A stretch of DNA of 17,026 nucleotides from an uncultured Clostridia bacterium. GTDB lineage: Bacteria > Bacillota > Dehalobacteriia > UBA4068 > JAAVYR01. A model generated the notes under the pieces. The model did not search any database and had not been told where the DNA came from. It saw nothing but the letters and a program-made list of their open reading frames with translations. The translations under genes were made by a program, and so were the position numbers. The stretch is taken from NCBI GenBank assembly GCA_946562005.1, contig CAMNVD010000017.1, positions 1 to 17,026 of the forward strand, in the 5' to 3' direction. Shown piece after piece: positions 7,304 through 14,702 of this stretch (its first letter is position 1; each line of letters starts with the position of its first letter).

Positions 7304-7331
7304 TTGCTATTTTCTACGAAAAGTATATAAT
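7304..7331 (+). promoter_or_regulatory. Promoter of the cupin gene
   Basis: TTGCTA (7304-7309), a 16-nt spacer and TATAAT (7326-7331). RNA would start near 7338, giving a short leader of about 30 nt. A start codon TTG 7337 in frame with the gene lies at the transcription start and is not usable. Confidence 0.75.
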
Positions 7332-7366
7332 AAAATTTGACTTTTGTAAAAGCAGGAGGAAGGACC

Positions 7367-7717
7367 ATGTCTGTTTTTAATGTATTTGATTTAAAAAATA
7401 TCCCCCCAAGCCCCCAAGCAGAGGAACTATCCAATGTGCTTTGCGCTGGGAAAACCGGCAGAATAGAACGGTTAGTCTCCAACGGACAGCACTCTCCGGC
7501 AGGCTTTTGGTATGACCAAGTAGAGGATGAATGGATTGTACTTTTATCTGGAGAGGCAGAGATTGCTTTTGAAAATGAAACCATCCGCTTAACAACAGGG
7601 GATTCGCTACTTATCCCCGCCCACAAAAGACACCGAGTAGAATACACCAGCGCCAATCCTCCTTGCATTTGGCTTTGCATCTTCGGCCACTACCACTCCG
7701 AAGAAAACTTTGGATAA
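7367..7717 (+). CDS. Small single-domain cupin protein
   Basis: This 116-residue protein starts at ATG 7367 behind AGGAGGA (7354-7360). It is a one-domain cupin: GFWYDQVEDEWIVLLSGEAEI is the first conserved motif and LTTGDSLLIPAHKRHRVEYTS the second, with the PAHxxHR metal/ligand segment kept. The first motif has no His-x-His pair, as in several small cupins of this kind, so metal binding is uncertain. Enzymatic role unknown. It converges with the DUF896 gene and the two share the hairpin at 7809-7840. Confidence 0.85.
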   Translation: MSVFNVFDLKNIPPSPQAEELSNVLCAGKTGRIERLVSNGQHSPAGFWYDQVEDEWIVLLSGEAEIAFENETIRLTTGDSLLIPAHKRHRVEYTSANPPCIWLCIFGHYHSEENFG

Positions 7718-7808
7718 GAACCACAAAGTACATAACTACAACCTCCTACTACTAGCCATAAATTTTGCGACACAAGGCAATTTGTAGGGTTTGAATTCTA
7801 TAACATAT

Positions 7809-7840
7809 AAAAAGGACTGCAGCTTTTTGCAGTCCTTTTT
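7809..7840. terminator. Bidirectional terminator between cupin and DUF896 genes
   Basis: AAAAAGGACTGCA (7809-7821) pairs with TGCAGTCCTTTTT (7828-7840): a perfect 13-bp stem with a 6-nt loop, flanked by A5 and T5, so it works on both strands. Confidence 0.92.
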
Positions 7841-7855
7841 ATTTAGCGCTTTTAT

Positions 7856-8140
7856 TTAACACTGACAGTTGGGGTCGTCACAGCAATGACCATCGTCGTG
7901 ATGGTGATGGTGATGACTATGGCCGCAGCAGCTGCCGCCTTCCTTTTTCACCAATCGTTGTTCATTACCAGCTTCGTCCACTACCACCATATTGTCTAAT
8001 TGAGCAGTAAGGCTTGCCTTCATAGCGTCGATATATTCCCGGCGCAACGCCTGCTGTTCCGCCTTTTCTGTCTCGGTAAGACCTTCTGCTTTTGCCTTCC
8101 GAGCTAAGGCATTGATACGGTCTATTTTCGCCTGTTCCAT
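7856..8140 (-). CDS. DUF896 (YnzC-like) protein with His/Cys-rich metal-binding tail
   Basis: This 94-residue protein starts at ATG 8140, 8-9 nt after AAGGAGAG (8148-8155); the longer open frame up to 8230 has no such site and its extra residues do not fit the family. Residues 1-60 match DUF896: KIDRINALARKAKAEGLTE followed by TEKAEQQALRREYIDAM, a helical hairpin. YnzC of Bacillus subtilis is about 77 residues. Residues 71-94 form an extra tail with eight His (74, 76-81, 85) and six Cys (71, 72, 86, 87, 92, 94), typical of Ni/Zn/Cu storage or chaperone tails. That role is inferred. It lies 93 bp downstream of bcp and may share its transcript. Confidence 0.88.
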   Translation of the reverse strand: MEQAKIDRINALARKAKAEGLTETEKAEQQALRREYIDAMKASLTAQLDNMVVVDEAGNEQRLVKKEGGSCCGHSHHHHHHDDGHCCDDPNCQC

Positions 8141-8233
8141 TCCGCTTCTCTCCTTTCTTTTCTTTCCATTGTTGGCTTCCTTCATTAGCCTGCCGCTATC
8201 GAGAAAATTTATACCGAAAAGCCCAACCAATTT

Positions 8234-8692
8234 TTATAGTTCCAGGAAAGCTAAGATTTCTTTTGCATTATCATCCGGTTTGGCTTTGGGATAAATCTTC
8301 ATAATCTTGCCATCTTCATCTATGATAAAGGTAGAACGCACCACACCGAAGCTGACTTTACCATACATTTTCTTTTCCTGCCAGACGCCATAAGCCCCGA
8401 TGGCTTCTTTTTCTACATCAGAGAGCAAAATAAAGGGCAACTCATATTTGGCCATAAACTTTTCATGGGAGGCGGCGCTATCCTTGCTAATGCCGATAAC
8501 GACAATATCCTTCCCTTGAAAAGCGGCATAATTATCTTTAAATGCGCAAGCCTGCCGAGTACAGCCCGGCGTATTATCTTTGGGGTAAAAATATACCACA
8601 ACCCTTTTCCCACGAAAGTCTGATAATCGTACTATGTCTCCCTTTGCATTAGGCAAGGCAAAATCCGGCGCCTGCATTCCTACTTCTAACAT
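8234..8692 (-). CDS. bcp: Peroxiredoxin, Bcp/PrxQ type (thioredoxin-dependent thiol peroxidase)
   Basis: It reduces hydrogen peroxide and organic hydroperoxides in the cytoplasm, with electrons from thioredoxin. The 152 residues fit the family (E. coli Bcp 156). The active site is FYPKDNTPGCTRQACAF with peroxidatic Cys44 and probable resolving Cys49, the five-residue spacing typical of the BCP class. The remaining thioredoxin-fold signatures are SDVEKEAIGAYGVW and the FIIDEDGKI strand. ATG 8692 follows GGAGG (8700-8704) at 7 nt. It sits between the ABC-F gene and the DUF896 gene on the same strand; an oxidative or metal stress link with the DUF896 tail protein is possible but inferred. Confidence 0.95.
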   Translation of the reverse strand: MLEVGMQAPDFALPNAKGDIVRLSDFRGKRVVVYFYPKDNTPGCTRQACAFKDNYAAFQGKDIVVIGISKDSAASHEKFMAKYELPFILLSDVEKEAIGAYGVWQEKKMYGKVSFGVVRSTFIIDEDGKIMKIYPKAKPDDNAKEILAFLEL

Positions 8693-8740
8693 ATTTAATC
8701 CTCCATATATTCCTATTTCCTAAAATCAATCACTTAGGTG

Positions 8741-8768
8741 CTATCCCTTCCCCCGACATAAGAGATAG
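8741..8768 (-). other. RNA hairpin between the ABC-F and bcp genes
   Basis: CTATCCCTT (8741-8749) and AAGAGATAG (8760-8768) pair over 9 positions with one G-U wobble in the minus-strand RNA. It lies just after the ABC-F stop codon and has no T-run, so it is more likely an mRNA-processing or stability structure than a terminator. Confidence 0.35.
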
Positions 8769-8772
8769 GTCG

Positions 8773-10326
8773 TTAAATGATTTTGGTGGTCCAGTCCTCT
8801 ACACTCCAGATGTCCGTCATCAGGTCCTGATAAAACTCCGGCTCGTGACTAACCAAAAGCACCGTGCCCTTAAAAGCAGCAATAGCCTCGTGGAGAGATT
8901 CTTTCGCGTCTACATCCAAGTGATTGGTCGGTTCGTCCAAGACCAGGAGATTGACTTCTTTTTGCATGAGCTTACAGAGGCGCACTTTGGCATTTTCCCC
9001 ACCAGAGAGCACCTTCATCAGGCTGGAGATATGGTTTGCCGTAAGCCCGCAGCGAGCCAGTTCTCCCCGGACTTCACTATTAGAAAGATGAGGAAATTCA
9101 CTCCACACTTCTTCCAGAGCCGTCTTATCAGAGTTTGCCTCTTCCTGTTGGAAGTAGCCCACCTCGACAAACTGCCCCTGGGTCACGGCGCCGGACACCG
9201 GCGGGATAATCCCCAGCAATGTTTTCAGCAAGGTGGATTTACCCAAGCCATTGACGCCTCGGATGGCAATTTTTTGGTTTCGCTCTACCACTAGGTTTAA
9301 GGGACGAGTAAGGGGGATATCATAGCCAATCACCAAATCTTTAGCCACAATCACCTCTCTATCAGGCGTGCGGCCCTCCCGGAAGCGGAAAGAAGGTTTG
9401 ATTTTCTCTCTGGACTTCTCGATAATATCCAGCTTGTCCAGGCGCTTCTGCCGGCTGCGAGCCAGGTTTGCCGTAGCAGCCCGGGCTTTATTTTTGGCGA
9501 TAAACGTTTCCAGATTTGCGATTTCTTTTTGCTGCCGTTCATATGCCTGGTCCTGCTGTTGTTTCCGGAGAGCGTGCATTTCCATGAATTGGTAATAGTT
9601 CCCTGTGTAACGGGTAAGGGTGGCATCCTCCACATGATAAATCACATTCGTCACTTCATTGAGGAAAGGCACATCGTGGGATACCAGAATAAAGGCATTT
9701 TTGTAATTCTTCAAGAAGTTGGTCAGCCAGCGAATATGGTTTTCGTCTAAGAAGTTGGTCGGTTCGTCCAAAATGAGAATCATAGGGTTTTGCAGCAATA
9801 CTTTGGCCAGCAGCACCTTGGCCCGCTGTCCGCCGGAAAGGTCCGTTACATCTCTATCCAGGCCGATTTCTCCAAGACCCAGACCGTTGGCATATTCTTC
9901 GATTTTGGCGTCAATCATATAGAAGCCGTTGTTTTCCAGGCTTTCCTGGATATCCCCCACATCTTCTAAGAGGCGATTCATCTCTTCTTCGGAGCAGTCT
10001 GCCATCTTATCATAGTCGGCAAGCATTTCTGCTTCTAAATCATACATATATTGGAAGGCTTCCCGCAGCACTTCCCGGATGGTTTTGCCCTTCGAAAGCG
10101 TGCTGTATTGGTCTAAAAAGCCGGTGGTAATTCGCTTACACCAGCTGATTTTCCCTTCATCCGGCATTAGTTTCCCAGTGATAATATTCAAAAAGGTAGA
10201 TTTTCCTTCGCCATTGGCCCCGACAAGGCCAATATGCTCTCCCTTCAGCAGGCGGAAAGAGGCGTCGTCTAATATCTGCCTGCCGCCAAAACTATGGCTT
10301 ACGTGCTCTACCGTTAAAATACTCAT
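8773..10326 (-). CDS. ABC-F family ATPase (two ABC domains, no membrane domain)
   Basis: This 517-residue protein starts at ATG 10326, 5 nt after GGAGG (10332-10336); a TTG at 10338 would overlap that site. Domain 1: Walker A GANGEGKST (36-44), signature LSGGQ (163-167), Walker B ILDEP (about 185-189), SHD (216-218). A charged linker, about 250-310, full of Q/K/R helices corresponds to the tRNA-interaction linker. Domain 2: GVNGLGKST (357-365), LSGGE (440-444), LVLDEPTNHLD (461-471), SHE (493-495). ABC-F proteins act on the ribosome in translation or antibiotic protection; the YkpA/YbiT-like layout suggests housekeeping rather than resistance. All catalytic residues are present. Confidence 0.93.
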   Translation of the reverse strand: MSILTVEHVSHSFGGRQILDDASFRLLKGEHIGLVGANGEGKSTFLNIITGKLMPDEGKISWCKRITTGFLDQYSTLSKGKTIREVLREAFQYMYDLEAEMLADYDKMADCSEEEMNRLLEDVGDIQESLENNGFYMIDAKIEEYANGLGLGEIGLDRDVTDLSGGQRAKVLLAKVLLQNPMILILDEPTNFLDENHIRWLTNFLKNYKNAFILVSHDVPFLNEVTNVIYHVEDATLTRYTGNYYQFMEMHALRKQQQDQAYERQQKEIANLETFIAKNKARAATANLARSRQKRLDKLDIIEKSREKIKPSFRFREGRTPDREVIVAKDLVIGYDIPLTRPLNLVVERNQKIAIRGVNGLGKSTLLKTLLGIIPPVSGAVTQGQFVEVGYFQQEEANSDKTALEEVWSEFPHLSNSEVRGELARCGLTANHISSLMKVLSGGENAKVRLCKLMQKEVNLLVLDEPTNHLDVDAKESLHEAIAAFKGTVLLVSHEPEFYQDLMTDIWSVEDWTTKII

Positions 10327-10359
10327 AACATCCTCCAAAATTACGTTCTAATCAACATT

Positions 10360-10615
10360 CTAACATAGGATTTTATCATACTTTTCCAGAGAAAAAAAGA
10401 TTCTGGGCGTATCGCCAACCGCCCCTACCCAGGTCATCGGAGAGCCGCCTAGACATATCACTTTTACATATTGGAGTACATTCTGCTTTTCCCAGTCTGG
10501 AAGTACCAGATAGTACTTATCCTGAAAGTGGCGAATTCTAACCAGATTGCGCTTTTGCTTCTTTTCTGAAAAGAAGTTAAGAAAAACATTCCCAAAGTAT
10601 TTTTGTTCTACTCAT
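10360..10615 (-). pseudogene. Frameshifted small ORF translationally coupled to the RHH gene
   Basis: An ATG at 10615 overlaps the stop of the RHH gene by 8 nt (10608-10615). It reads MSRTKILWECFS and stops, but one base earlier in the next frame a coding-like stretch continues unbroken from about 10590 to TAG 10360 (LVRIRHFQDKYYLVLPDW, then GGSPMTWVGAVGD). Removing a single T from the T5 run on the minus strand (A5 at 10582-10586) joins the two into an 84-residue protein with no other stop. The overlap typifies toxin-antitoxin or repressor-effector pairs. I do not recognise the family. A real mutation, a homopolymer sequencing error, or frameshift decoding would each explain it. Confidence 0.6.
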
Positions 10616-10796
10616 AATAATGCGTTACATCTACTTCAATAACGCCGTTTTCCTTTTCATATTCTTTGACGCATACCTCGGCTAGAAACTCCAACTGTTT
10701 GTTAAAGGAACGCTTACTCTCTTTGGCAATATAAGTTATTTTTGCCAGCAATTCAGGTTCAAAACGAATTGCTCTTTGTATTTTTGTTGTCACCAT
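10608..10796 (-). CDS. Ribbon-helix-helix (Arc-type) DNA-binding protein
   Basis: This 62-residue protein has the ribbon-helix-helix layout: an N-terminal strand (KIQRAIRFEPEL) followed by two helices (LLAKITYIAKESKRS, then SFNKQLEFLAEVCVKEYEKE). Arc/CopG/MetJ-type proteins bind DNA as dimers through the strand and usually repress their own promoter. ATG 10796 follows GAGGTG (10802-10807) at 5 nt; GTG 10793 is a possible alternative. It is divergent from the DUF6809 gene, and the space between them holds three repeats that could be its operators. Its stop overlaps the start of the next, frameshifted ORF. The likely role is autoregulator or antitoxin. Confidence 0.75.
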   Translation of the reverse strand: MVTTKIQRAIRFEPELLAKITYIAKESKRSFNKQLEFLAEVCVKEYEKENGVIEVDVTHYYE

Positions 10797-10809
10797 GCTA
10801 ACACCTCGT

Positions 10810-10878
10810 TATCGTTTTGATACCATTTTATTATTTCTTCACTTGAAAATATACTATCGTTATGATATTATTATGATA
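10810..10878. promoter_or_regulatory. Three operator-like repeats between the RHH and DUF6809 genes
   Basis: TATCGTTTTGATA (10810-10822), TATCGTTATGATA (10855-10867) and TATTATTATGATA (10866-10878) share 11-12 of 13 bases. The second and third begin 11 bp apart, one helical turn, and cover the spacer and -10 of the DUF6809 promoter. The first lies in the RHH leader, next to its ribosome site. A TGATATCA palindrome (10874-10881) ends the set. Confidence 0.6.
10843..10871 (+). promoter_or_regulatory. Promoter of the DUF6809 gene
   Basis: TTGAAA (10843-10848), exactly 17 nt, and TATTAT (10866-10871) match the consensus at 5/6 in both boxes. RNA would start near 10878. Overlap with the repeats suggests direct repression. 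Confidence 0.8.
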
Positions 10879-10897
10879 TCAAAGGAGGTGAATTTTT

Positions 10898-11191
10898 ATG
10901 AAAAGTATTTTATACGACCTGTACTATGGCAATCTCGACCCTGCATCATTTTATGAACCTTTATTAAAAGAACATCGGAATTTTTTACGACGAAAATTCG
11001 ATAGCATTGATAAGCTGGAAGAAAAAATAGAAAAAGACCATCCCTTTCTTAATGAAGCCTTTGAAAAAGTATTGGATTTTGCTTTTATCGAAGCCCGCTG
11101 GGACACCTCTAACGCCTTTATCCAGGGTTTTTCCATCGGCGCTCGCATCATGGCAGAATCCTACAGTATGGATTTATCTGCAAAAGAATAA
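10898..11191 (+). CDS. DUF6809-like small helical protein
   Basis: This 97-residue protein starts at ATG 10898, 7 nt after AAGGAGGTG (10882-10890), one of the best ribosome sites in the window. The N-terminal LYDLYYGNLDP and the C-terminal FIQGFSIGARIMAESY segments resemble DUF6809 proteins (LYYGN-x-P start, F-x-x-GF-x-x-G-x-x-x-x-E end), with a charged helical centre between. Function unknown; no catalytic residues and no membrane segment. Its promoter overlaps the putative RHH operators, so it is probably controlled by the divergent repressor. It ends before a bidirectional hairpin shared with the spore-coat operon. Confidence 0.65.
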   Translation: MKSILYDLYYGNLDPASFYEPLLKEHRNFLRRKFDSIDKLEEKIEKDHPFLNEAFEKVLDFAFIEARWDTSNAFIQGFSIGARIMAESYSMDLSAKE

Positions 11192-11197
11192 CCGGAT

Positions 11198-11232
11198 AAA
11201 AAAACAGGAGAGAGGGTTTTCACCTCTCTCCT
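11198..11232. terminator. Bidirectional terminator between DUF6809 and the coat operon
   Basis: AGGAGAGAGG (11206-11215) pairs with CCTCTCTCCT (11223-11232): a 10-bp stem with a 7-nt loop. A7 at 11198-11204 gives a T7 tail for the minus-strand glycosyltransferase; the plus-strand tail is AAATTATTTTTT. Confidence 0.82.
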
Positions 11233-11235
11233 AAA

Positions 11236-12360
11236 TTATTTTTTCTCTTTCATCATTTTTTCATAAACACGGGCTGTATAGGCAGCCGTCTTTGCCCAAG
11301 AATATTTCTTCACCTGCTGACGGCCTTTTTCTGCTAATTCCAGCCGAGCCTCTTCATCATTGAGGAGGCGATAGATATGCTCTGCCATGGATACGGTATC
11401 AAAAGGATTAACCAGGCACGCCCCATCTCCTACCACTTCTGGAATGGAAGAAGTATTAGAAGCAATCACCGGCGTGCCACAAGCCATAGCTTCTAGCGGC
11501 GGAAGACCAAACCCTTCATAAAAGGAAGGGTAAACAAAAAGTTGAGCTGCCCGATAAAAATAAGGCAAATGGTCCACTGCCACATAGCCCGGTAAGATGA
11601 CCTTATCCGCAATATTTAAAGCATGGAGCATATGTTCTAAAGGGTCGGACTCCTTCTGCCAGCGCCCCGGCAACACTAAGCGGCATGGTTCCTTCATTTC
11701 CTTTAGCGCTAGCGCAAAAGCCACAATGAGCCCCCGTACATTCTTCCGCGGGCCAAAGCCGCCCAGATAAAGAATGAAATTACCGCTGATGCCATACTTC
11801 TGCCGCAAGAAATCCTTGGCAGCATCTAAAGAAAGCATCCGATACATAGGCTCCGGCGCCTCTGGAATGACGGAGATTTTCTCCGCCGGGTAATCAAAGA
11901 TATATTGAATATCCCGTTTAGAGCACTCAGATACCGTGATAATATGGTCGCTGGACTCCATAATGCGGGGCATTTCTTCTAAGAAATTCTGCAAATATTT
12001 CCGGCCTACTGTTTCCGGATAAACATAAGGAATCAAGTCATGAATGGTTACCACTTGCAAACATTTCTTTTCCCGAGGCAGACCGATACCATTCTGAGGC
12101 ACGTGGTAGATGTCAATAGCCTCCCTGCCGATAGCCTTAGGCAAGAACACCTCTTCCCAGTAGTTTTCCTTGGCCTCCACCTGCCGGAAGTCCTCCTGGT
12201 CGGAAATATTTAAGGAGAGGTATTCTTCTCCCGGCCAGAAAATACGATAGGTCTGCCCCTCCTCCCGTTCTTTTAAATGTTTTAATAACTGATAAGTATA
12301 GGTGCCGATACCAGTACCCCGGTACCAAACAGCACCTCTACCGTCGATGCCTACTAACAT
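11236..12360 (-). CDS. GT4-type glycosyltransferase, CotSA-like
   Basis: This 374-residue GT-B enzyme has the retaining GT4 hallmarks: an N-terminal GTGIGTYTYQLL loop, HVPQNGIGLP, VVTIHDLIP (103-111), the LYLGGFGPRKN motif (198-207) with its basic R205/K206, and the nucleotide-sugar E-x7-E pair E282/E290 in YEGFGLPPLEAMACGTPVIAS. B. subtilis CotSA (377 residues) is a coat glycosyltransferase of this fold encoded beside CotS, so the operon context suggests a similar role, using a sugar nucleotide to modify coat or cortex-associated glycans or proteins. The donor and acceptor cannot be read from sequence. ATG 12360 follows GGAGGAG (12369-12375). Last gene of the operon. Confidence 0.88.
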   Translation of the reverse strand: MLVGIDGRGAVWYRGTGIGTYTYQLLKHLKEREEGQTYRIFWPGEEYLSLNISDQEDFRQVEAKENYWEEVFLPKAIGREAIDIYHVPQNGIGLPREKKCLQVVTIHDLIPYVYPETVGRKYLQNFLEEMPRIMESSDHIITVSECSKRDIQYIFDYPAEKISVIPEAPEPMYRMLSLDAAKDFLRQKYGISGNFILYLGGFGPRKNVRGLIVAFALALKEMKEPCRLVLPGRWQKESDPLEHMLHALNIADKVILPGYVAVDHLPYFYRAAQLFVYPSFYEGFGLPPLEAMACGTPVIASNTSSIPEVVGDGACLVNPFDTVSMAEHIYRLLNDEEARLELAEKGRQQVKKYSWAKTAAYTARVYEKMMKEKK

Positions 12361-12383
12361 ACACTATCTCCTCCGCTCTAAGT

Positions 12384-13418
12384 TTACCGACAACCGTATT
12401 TACCATGGAAATAAAACCACACATCCTTATGGGCTCTCATCTGCCCCATGACGTTGATTAATTTATAATAAATTCCCTGCTGAGTACTTTCTTCCGGCGC
12501 TGTGAAATAACGACTGCACAGCCGCCAAAACTTCTGGGGGAATAGTAGCATAGCAGAGATAACCCGATATTCCTCCGTATCAATCTTCCGCACCGTCTCA
12601 TAAGCGCCCAACATCACATCTAACTGCTGGGGCGTATAGACCACCGCCTTCATGCCCCGCTCCACAAAACGGACAATATCTGTAAGGGGCAAATCATAAC
12701 GGCAATAATCAAAGTCGATGAGCCAACCTTTTCCATCAGGCCCAATGATAAAGTTTCTTGCCGCCACATCCCGGTGGACAAAAGCCCGGTAATACAATGC
12801 CTCGTCGGCCAAGTATCCATAGGCAGACTGGGCTAGAAGCCGTTGGGCAAGCATACCGTCTGCTATCATTTCCGGCGCTACCTTTAGATATAGCTTTTCG
12901 AAGGGAGTATGACGCTTTTTAGCCCCTATTTGCCGCTGCCAGAGAATCAAATCCTCTGTGCGCTGAACAAAGCGCTCCGGCCACTCATGATAGCCCACCT
13001 TACCGCCAGGAATAAGCGCTCCACCTAAAGCTGCGCAGCTAAAGGAAGCCAAGCATTTACCAGCCGCTAAAAGATGAAAATCGTTATCCAAGGCGCAGGC
13101 AATCCCCCCTACCCATCGATTCATGGTATAAAAGCCGCCTTCCACCGCCACAGCGCTATCCCCAGATAAGGCAGCCACCGGCCGAGAAATACGATAAAAG
13201 CCTCTATCCAAAAGATAGGTCATAATGCCATGTAAAAAATCTATTTTCTCTTTATCATACTGAACAAACTTCAAACAAAAGTCCCCCTGCATACAGCTGA
13301 CTTTATACACATTAGCCTGGACTGGCCAGATGGCATAAGGCTGCCTGATGCCAAAGGCTGCAAGGATAGCTTCATTTGGCTTTTGAGACTGGTTTGGTTT
13401 TTGTTTTCGCTGACTCAT
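12384..13418 (-). CDS. CotS-like spore coat kinase, catalytic residues intact
   Basis: This 344-residue protein has an aminoglycoside-phosphotransferase/protein-kinase-like fold, as in CotS, CotI and YutH. Possible ATP-site K50 (FCLKFVQYDKEKIDF), then the catalytic loop FVHRDVAARNFIIG (H215-R216-D217, N222) and the metal-binding D235-F236-D237 in WLIDFDYCRYDLPLTDIVRF. These residues are what an active kinase needs. The N terminus is basic (RKQKPNQSQKP). ATG 13418 lies 13 nt after GGAGG (13432-13436), a long but acceptable spacing. It sits 23 bp upstream of the glycosyltransferase and 24 bp after the second CotS-like gene. Substrate unknown; a spore sugar or coat protein is inferred. Confidence 0.82.
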   Translation of the reverse strand: MSQRKQKPNQSQKPNEAILAAFGIRQPYAIWPVQANVYKVSCMQGDFCLKFVQYDKEKIDFLHGIMTYLLDRGFYRISRPVAALSGDSAVAVEGGFYTMNRWVGGIACALDNDFHLLAAGKCLASFSCAALGGALIPGGKVGYHEWPERFVQRTEDLILWQRQIGAKKRHTPFEKLYLKVAPEMIADGMLAQRLLAQSAYGYLADEALYYRAFVHRDVAARNFIIGPDGKGWLIDFDYCRYDLPLTDIVRFVERGMKAVVYTPQQLDVMLGAYETVRKIDTEEYRVISAMLLFPQKFWRLCSRYFTAPEESTQQGIYYKLINVMGQMRAHKDVWFYFHGKYGCR

Positions 13419-13442
13419 CGTTCCGCTGCCACCTCCCCTTCT

Positions 13443-14702
13443 CTAAGACGCTGGGTCCTGTTTTTGGCTTTTGGTTACTGGTGGCGCCCCTGGTGGCGAT
13501 TGCTTTTTGCCATGAGTTTTCTCCTGCTTACTGTCGGTATCCACCGCTGATGGAGCCGGCTTCTTTTGTTGTTTGTTCTTTTGTCCTTTTTTCTCTTGTT
13601 TTTCTTGTTTCTTTTTTTGCTCTTTGGCCCTTTTTTCTTTGGCCTTTTCCTTTTCCTTTTTCTCTTTCTTCTCTTTTTCTTTCTTTACCGCTTTTTCATC
13701 TCTATGATTTGGCGCTGTTTCTCCTTTGAGCACAGCGAGGCAGGCTAGCTTCTGCTGGTCTGCTTCCATAGCCGCTTTAAATATTTTTTCTAGTCGTTTC
13801 CCCTTAGGGCGTTTTTCCTTCCGGATAATCAGACCACGTTCCAGCTCTACAGGAAGCAAAAGCGTCGCTTCTAAGAAATCTTTTTCTCTATCAGAAAGAG
13901 GTAGGATATCTTGATAACCGTTTAAGATGGCTAAATAATATTCTGGCTGCCATTTATTTTTAGAGAGCACTTTATAACAAAAATCAGATAAATCCAATAA
14001 CTGAACGCCGATGGAAGCTTCTTCCCAGTGCACCACGAAAGCGCTGCGATGTTCTTTCATCACCTGACCGCAATGATAGTGCCCATGACGTACTGATTGG
14101 GTTTCAGCGGCATACTGCTCTAGTTCCGCTAGTTGATAACGGGGAAATTTCGCCAGCCGGCTTTGGACACGATAGAGGAAATCCGCCGCAGCTAAACGTA
14201 CCTGCGTATTTTCGATTTTATCCACATCAGGATGGCAGACCTCTTGATACTGCTGGAGTCGACTGCTCAGCTCCTGAAAAGTATCCCCCTGAAACCGAGG
14301 CAGGTCCAGCCCTCTGCCATAACGATGAAATAATGCAAGCCGTTGGGCAGCTAAAGACACATCAGACAGCTTTTCATTGGAACACTCTTTGCCACGGATA
14401 GCAGGCATCAGATAATAATAGCCATCAAACCAATAAGCAACCGTATCACCGTATTTGGTATGTATCACCGGAGGCGTCAGTTGGTATTGGGATAGCTGTG
14501 TTAAGAGACTGCCGATAAACTCAGCCCGGTCCCGCTGCTCCACACGCTTCAGCACCCACCATTTGCCATGTTGGCATTTCACACGACAGACGGTACCGTC
14601 GATGCTAGCATAGGTGGGCACCAGCTCCCAAGCGGCGAGGACCTGTTCCAGAGCCGGGTATCTCTGCTGCACAGAGCGGCTTTGCCATTGTTCCCATTCC
14701 AT
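13443..14702 (-). CDS. CotS-like pseudokinase with Lys/Glu-rich C-terminal tail
   Basis: This 419-residue protein starts at ATG 14702, 9 nt after GGAGG (14712-14716), overlapping the previous gene's TGA by one base; GTG 14705 is an alternative. Residues 1-300 have the CotS/APH fold with Lys52, FDGYYYLMPAIRGKE and DLSDFCYKVL (237-246). The usual HGD-x4-N loop reads H206-G-H-Y-H-C-G-Q213, and the DFE motif reads H225-W-E, so catalytic Asp, Asn and the metal Asp are gone: a probable pseudokinase. Residues about 336-380 form a low-complexity Lys/Glu/Gln run (KEKEKKEKKEKEKAKEKRAK), predicted as a long charged coiled coil or sticky cationic tail, and the end is Pro/Ser-rich. Confidence 0.82.
   Translation of the reverse strand: MEWEQWQSRSVQQRYPALEQVLAAWELVPTYASIDGTVCRVKCQHGKWWVLKRVEQRDRAEFIGSLLTQLSQYQLTPPVIHTKYGDTVAYWFDGYYYLMPAIRGKECSNEKLSDVSLAAQRLALFHRYGRGLDLPRFQGDTFQELSSRLQQYQEVCHPDVDKIENTQVRLAAADFLYRVQSRLAKFPRYQLAELEQYAAETQSVRHGHYHCGQVMKEHRSAFVVHWEEASIGVQLLDLSDFCYKVLSKNKWQPEYYLAILNGYQDILPLSDREKDFLEATLLLPVELERGLIIRKEKRPKGKRLEKIFKAAMEADQQKLACLAVLKGETAPNHRDEKAVKKEKEKKEKKEKEKAKEKRAKEQKKKQEKQEKKGQKNKQQKKPAPSAVDTDSKQEKTHGKKQSPPGAPPVTKSQKQDPAS

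Noticed and set aside
7880..7920. Hexahistidine as vector tag contamination
   Set aside because: The tail is interspersed with Cys, Asp and Gly, uses mixed CAT/CAC codons, and is followed by a natural terminator in native context.
8141..8230. Longer DUF896 start at 8230
   Set aside because: The extra residues do not fit the family and lack a ribosome site; ATG 8140 has both.
10810..10878. CRISPR-like repeats
   Set aside because: Only three short imperfect repeats with irregular spacing; they fit operators instead.
13376..13748. Plus-strand Phe/Leu-rich ORFs resembling membrane proteins
   Set aside because: They are the complement of the Lys/Glu-rich tail; AAG/GAA codons read backwards as CTT/TTC.
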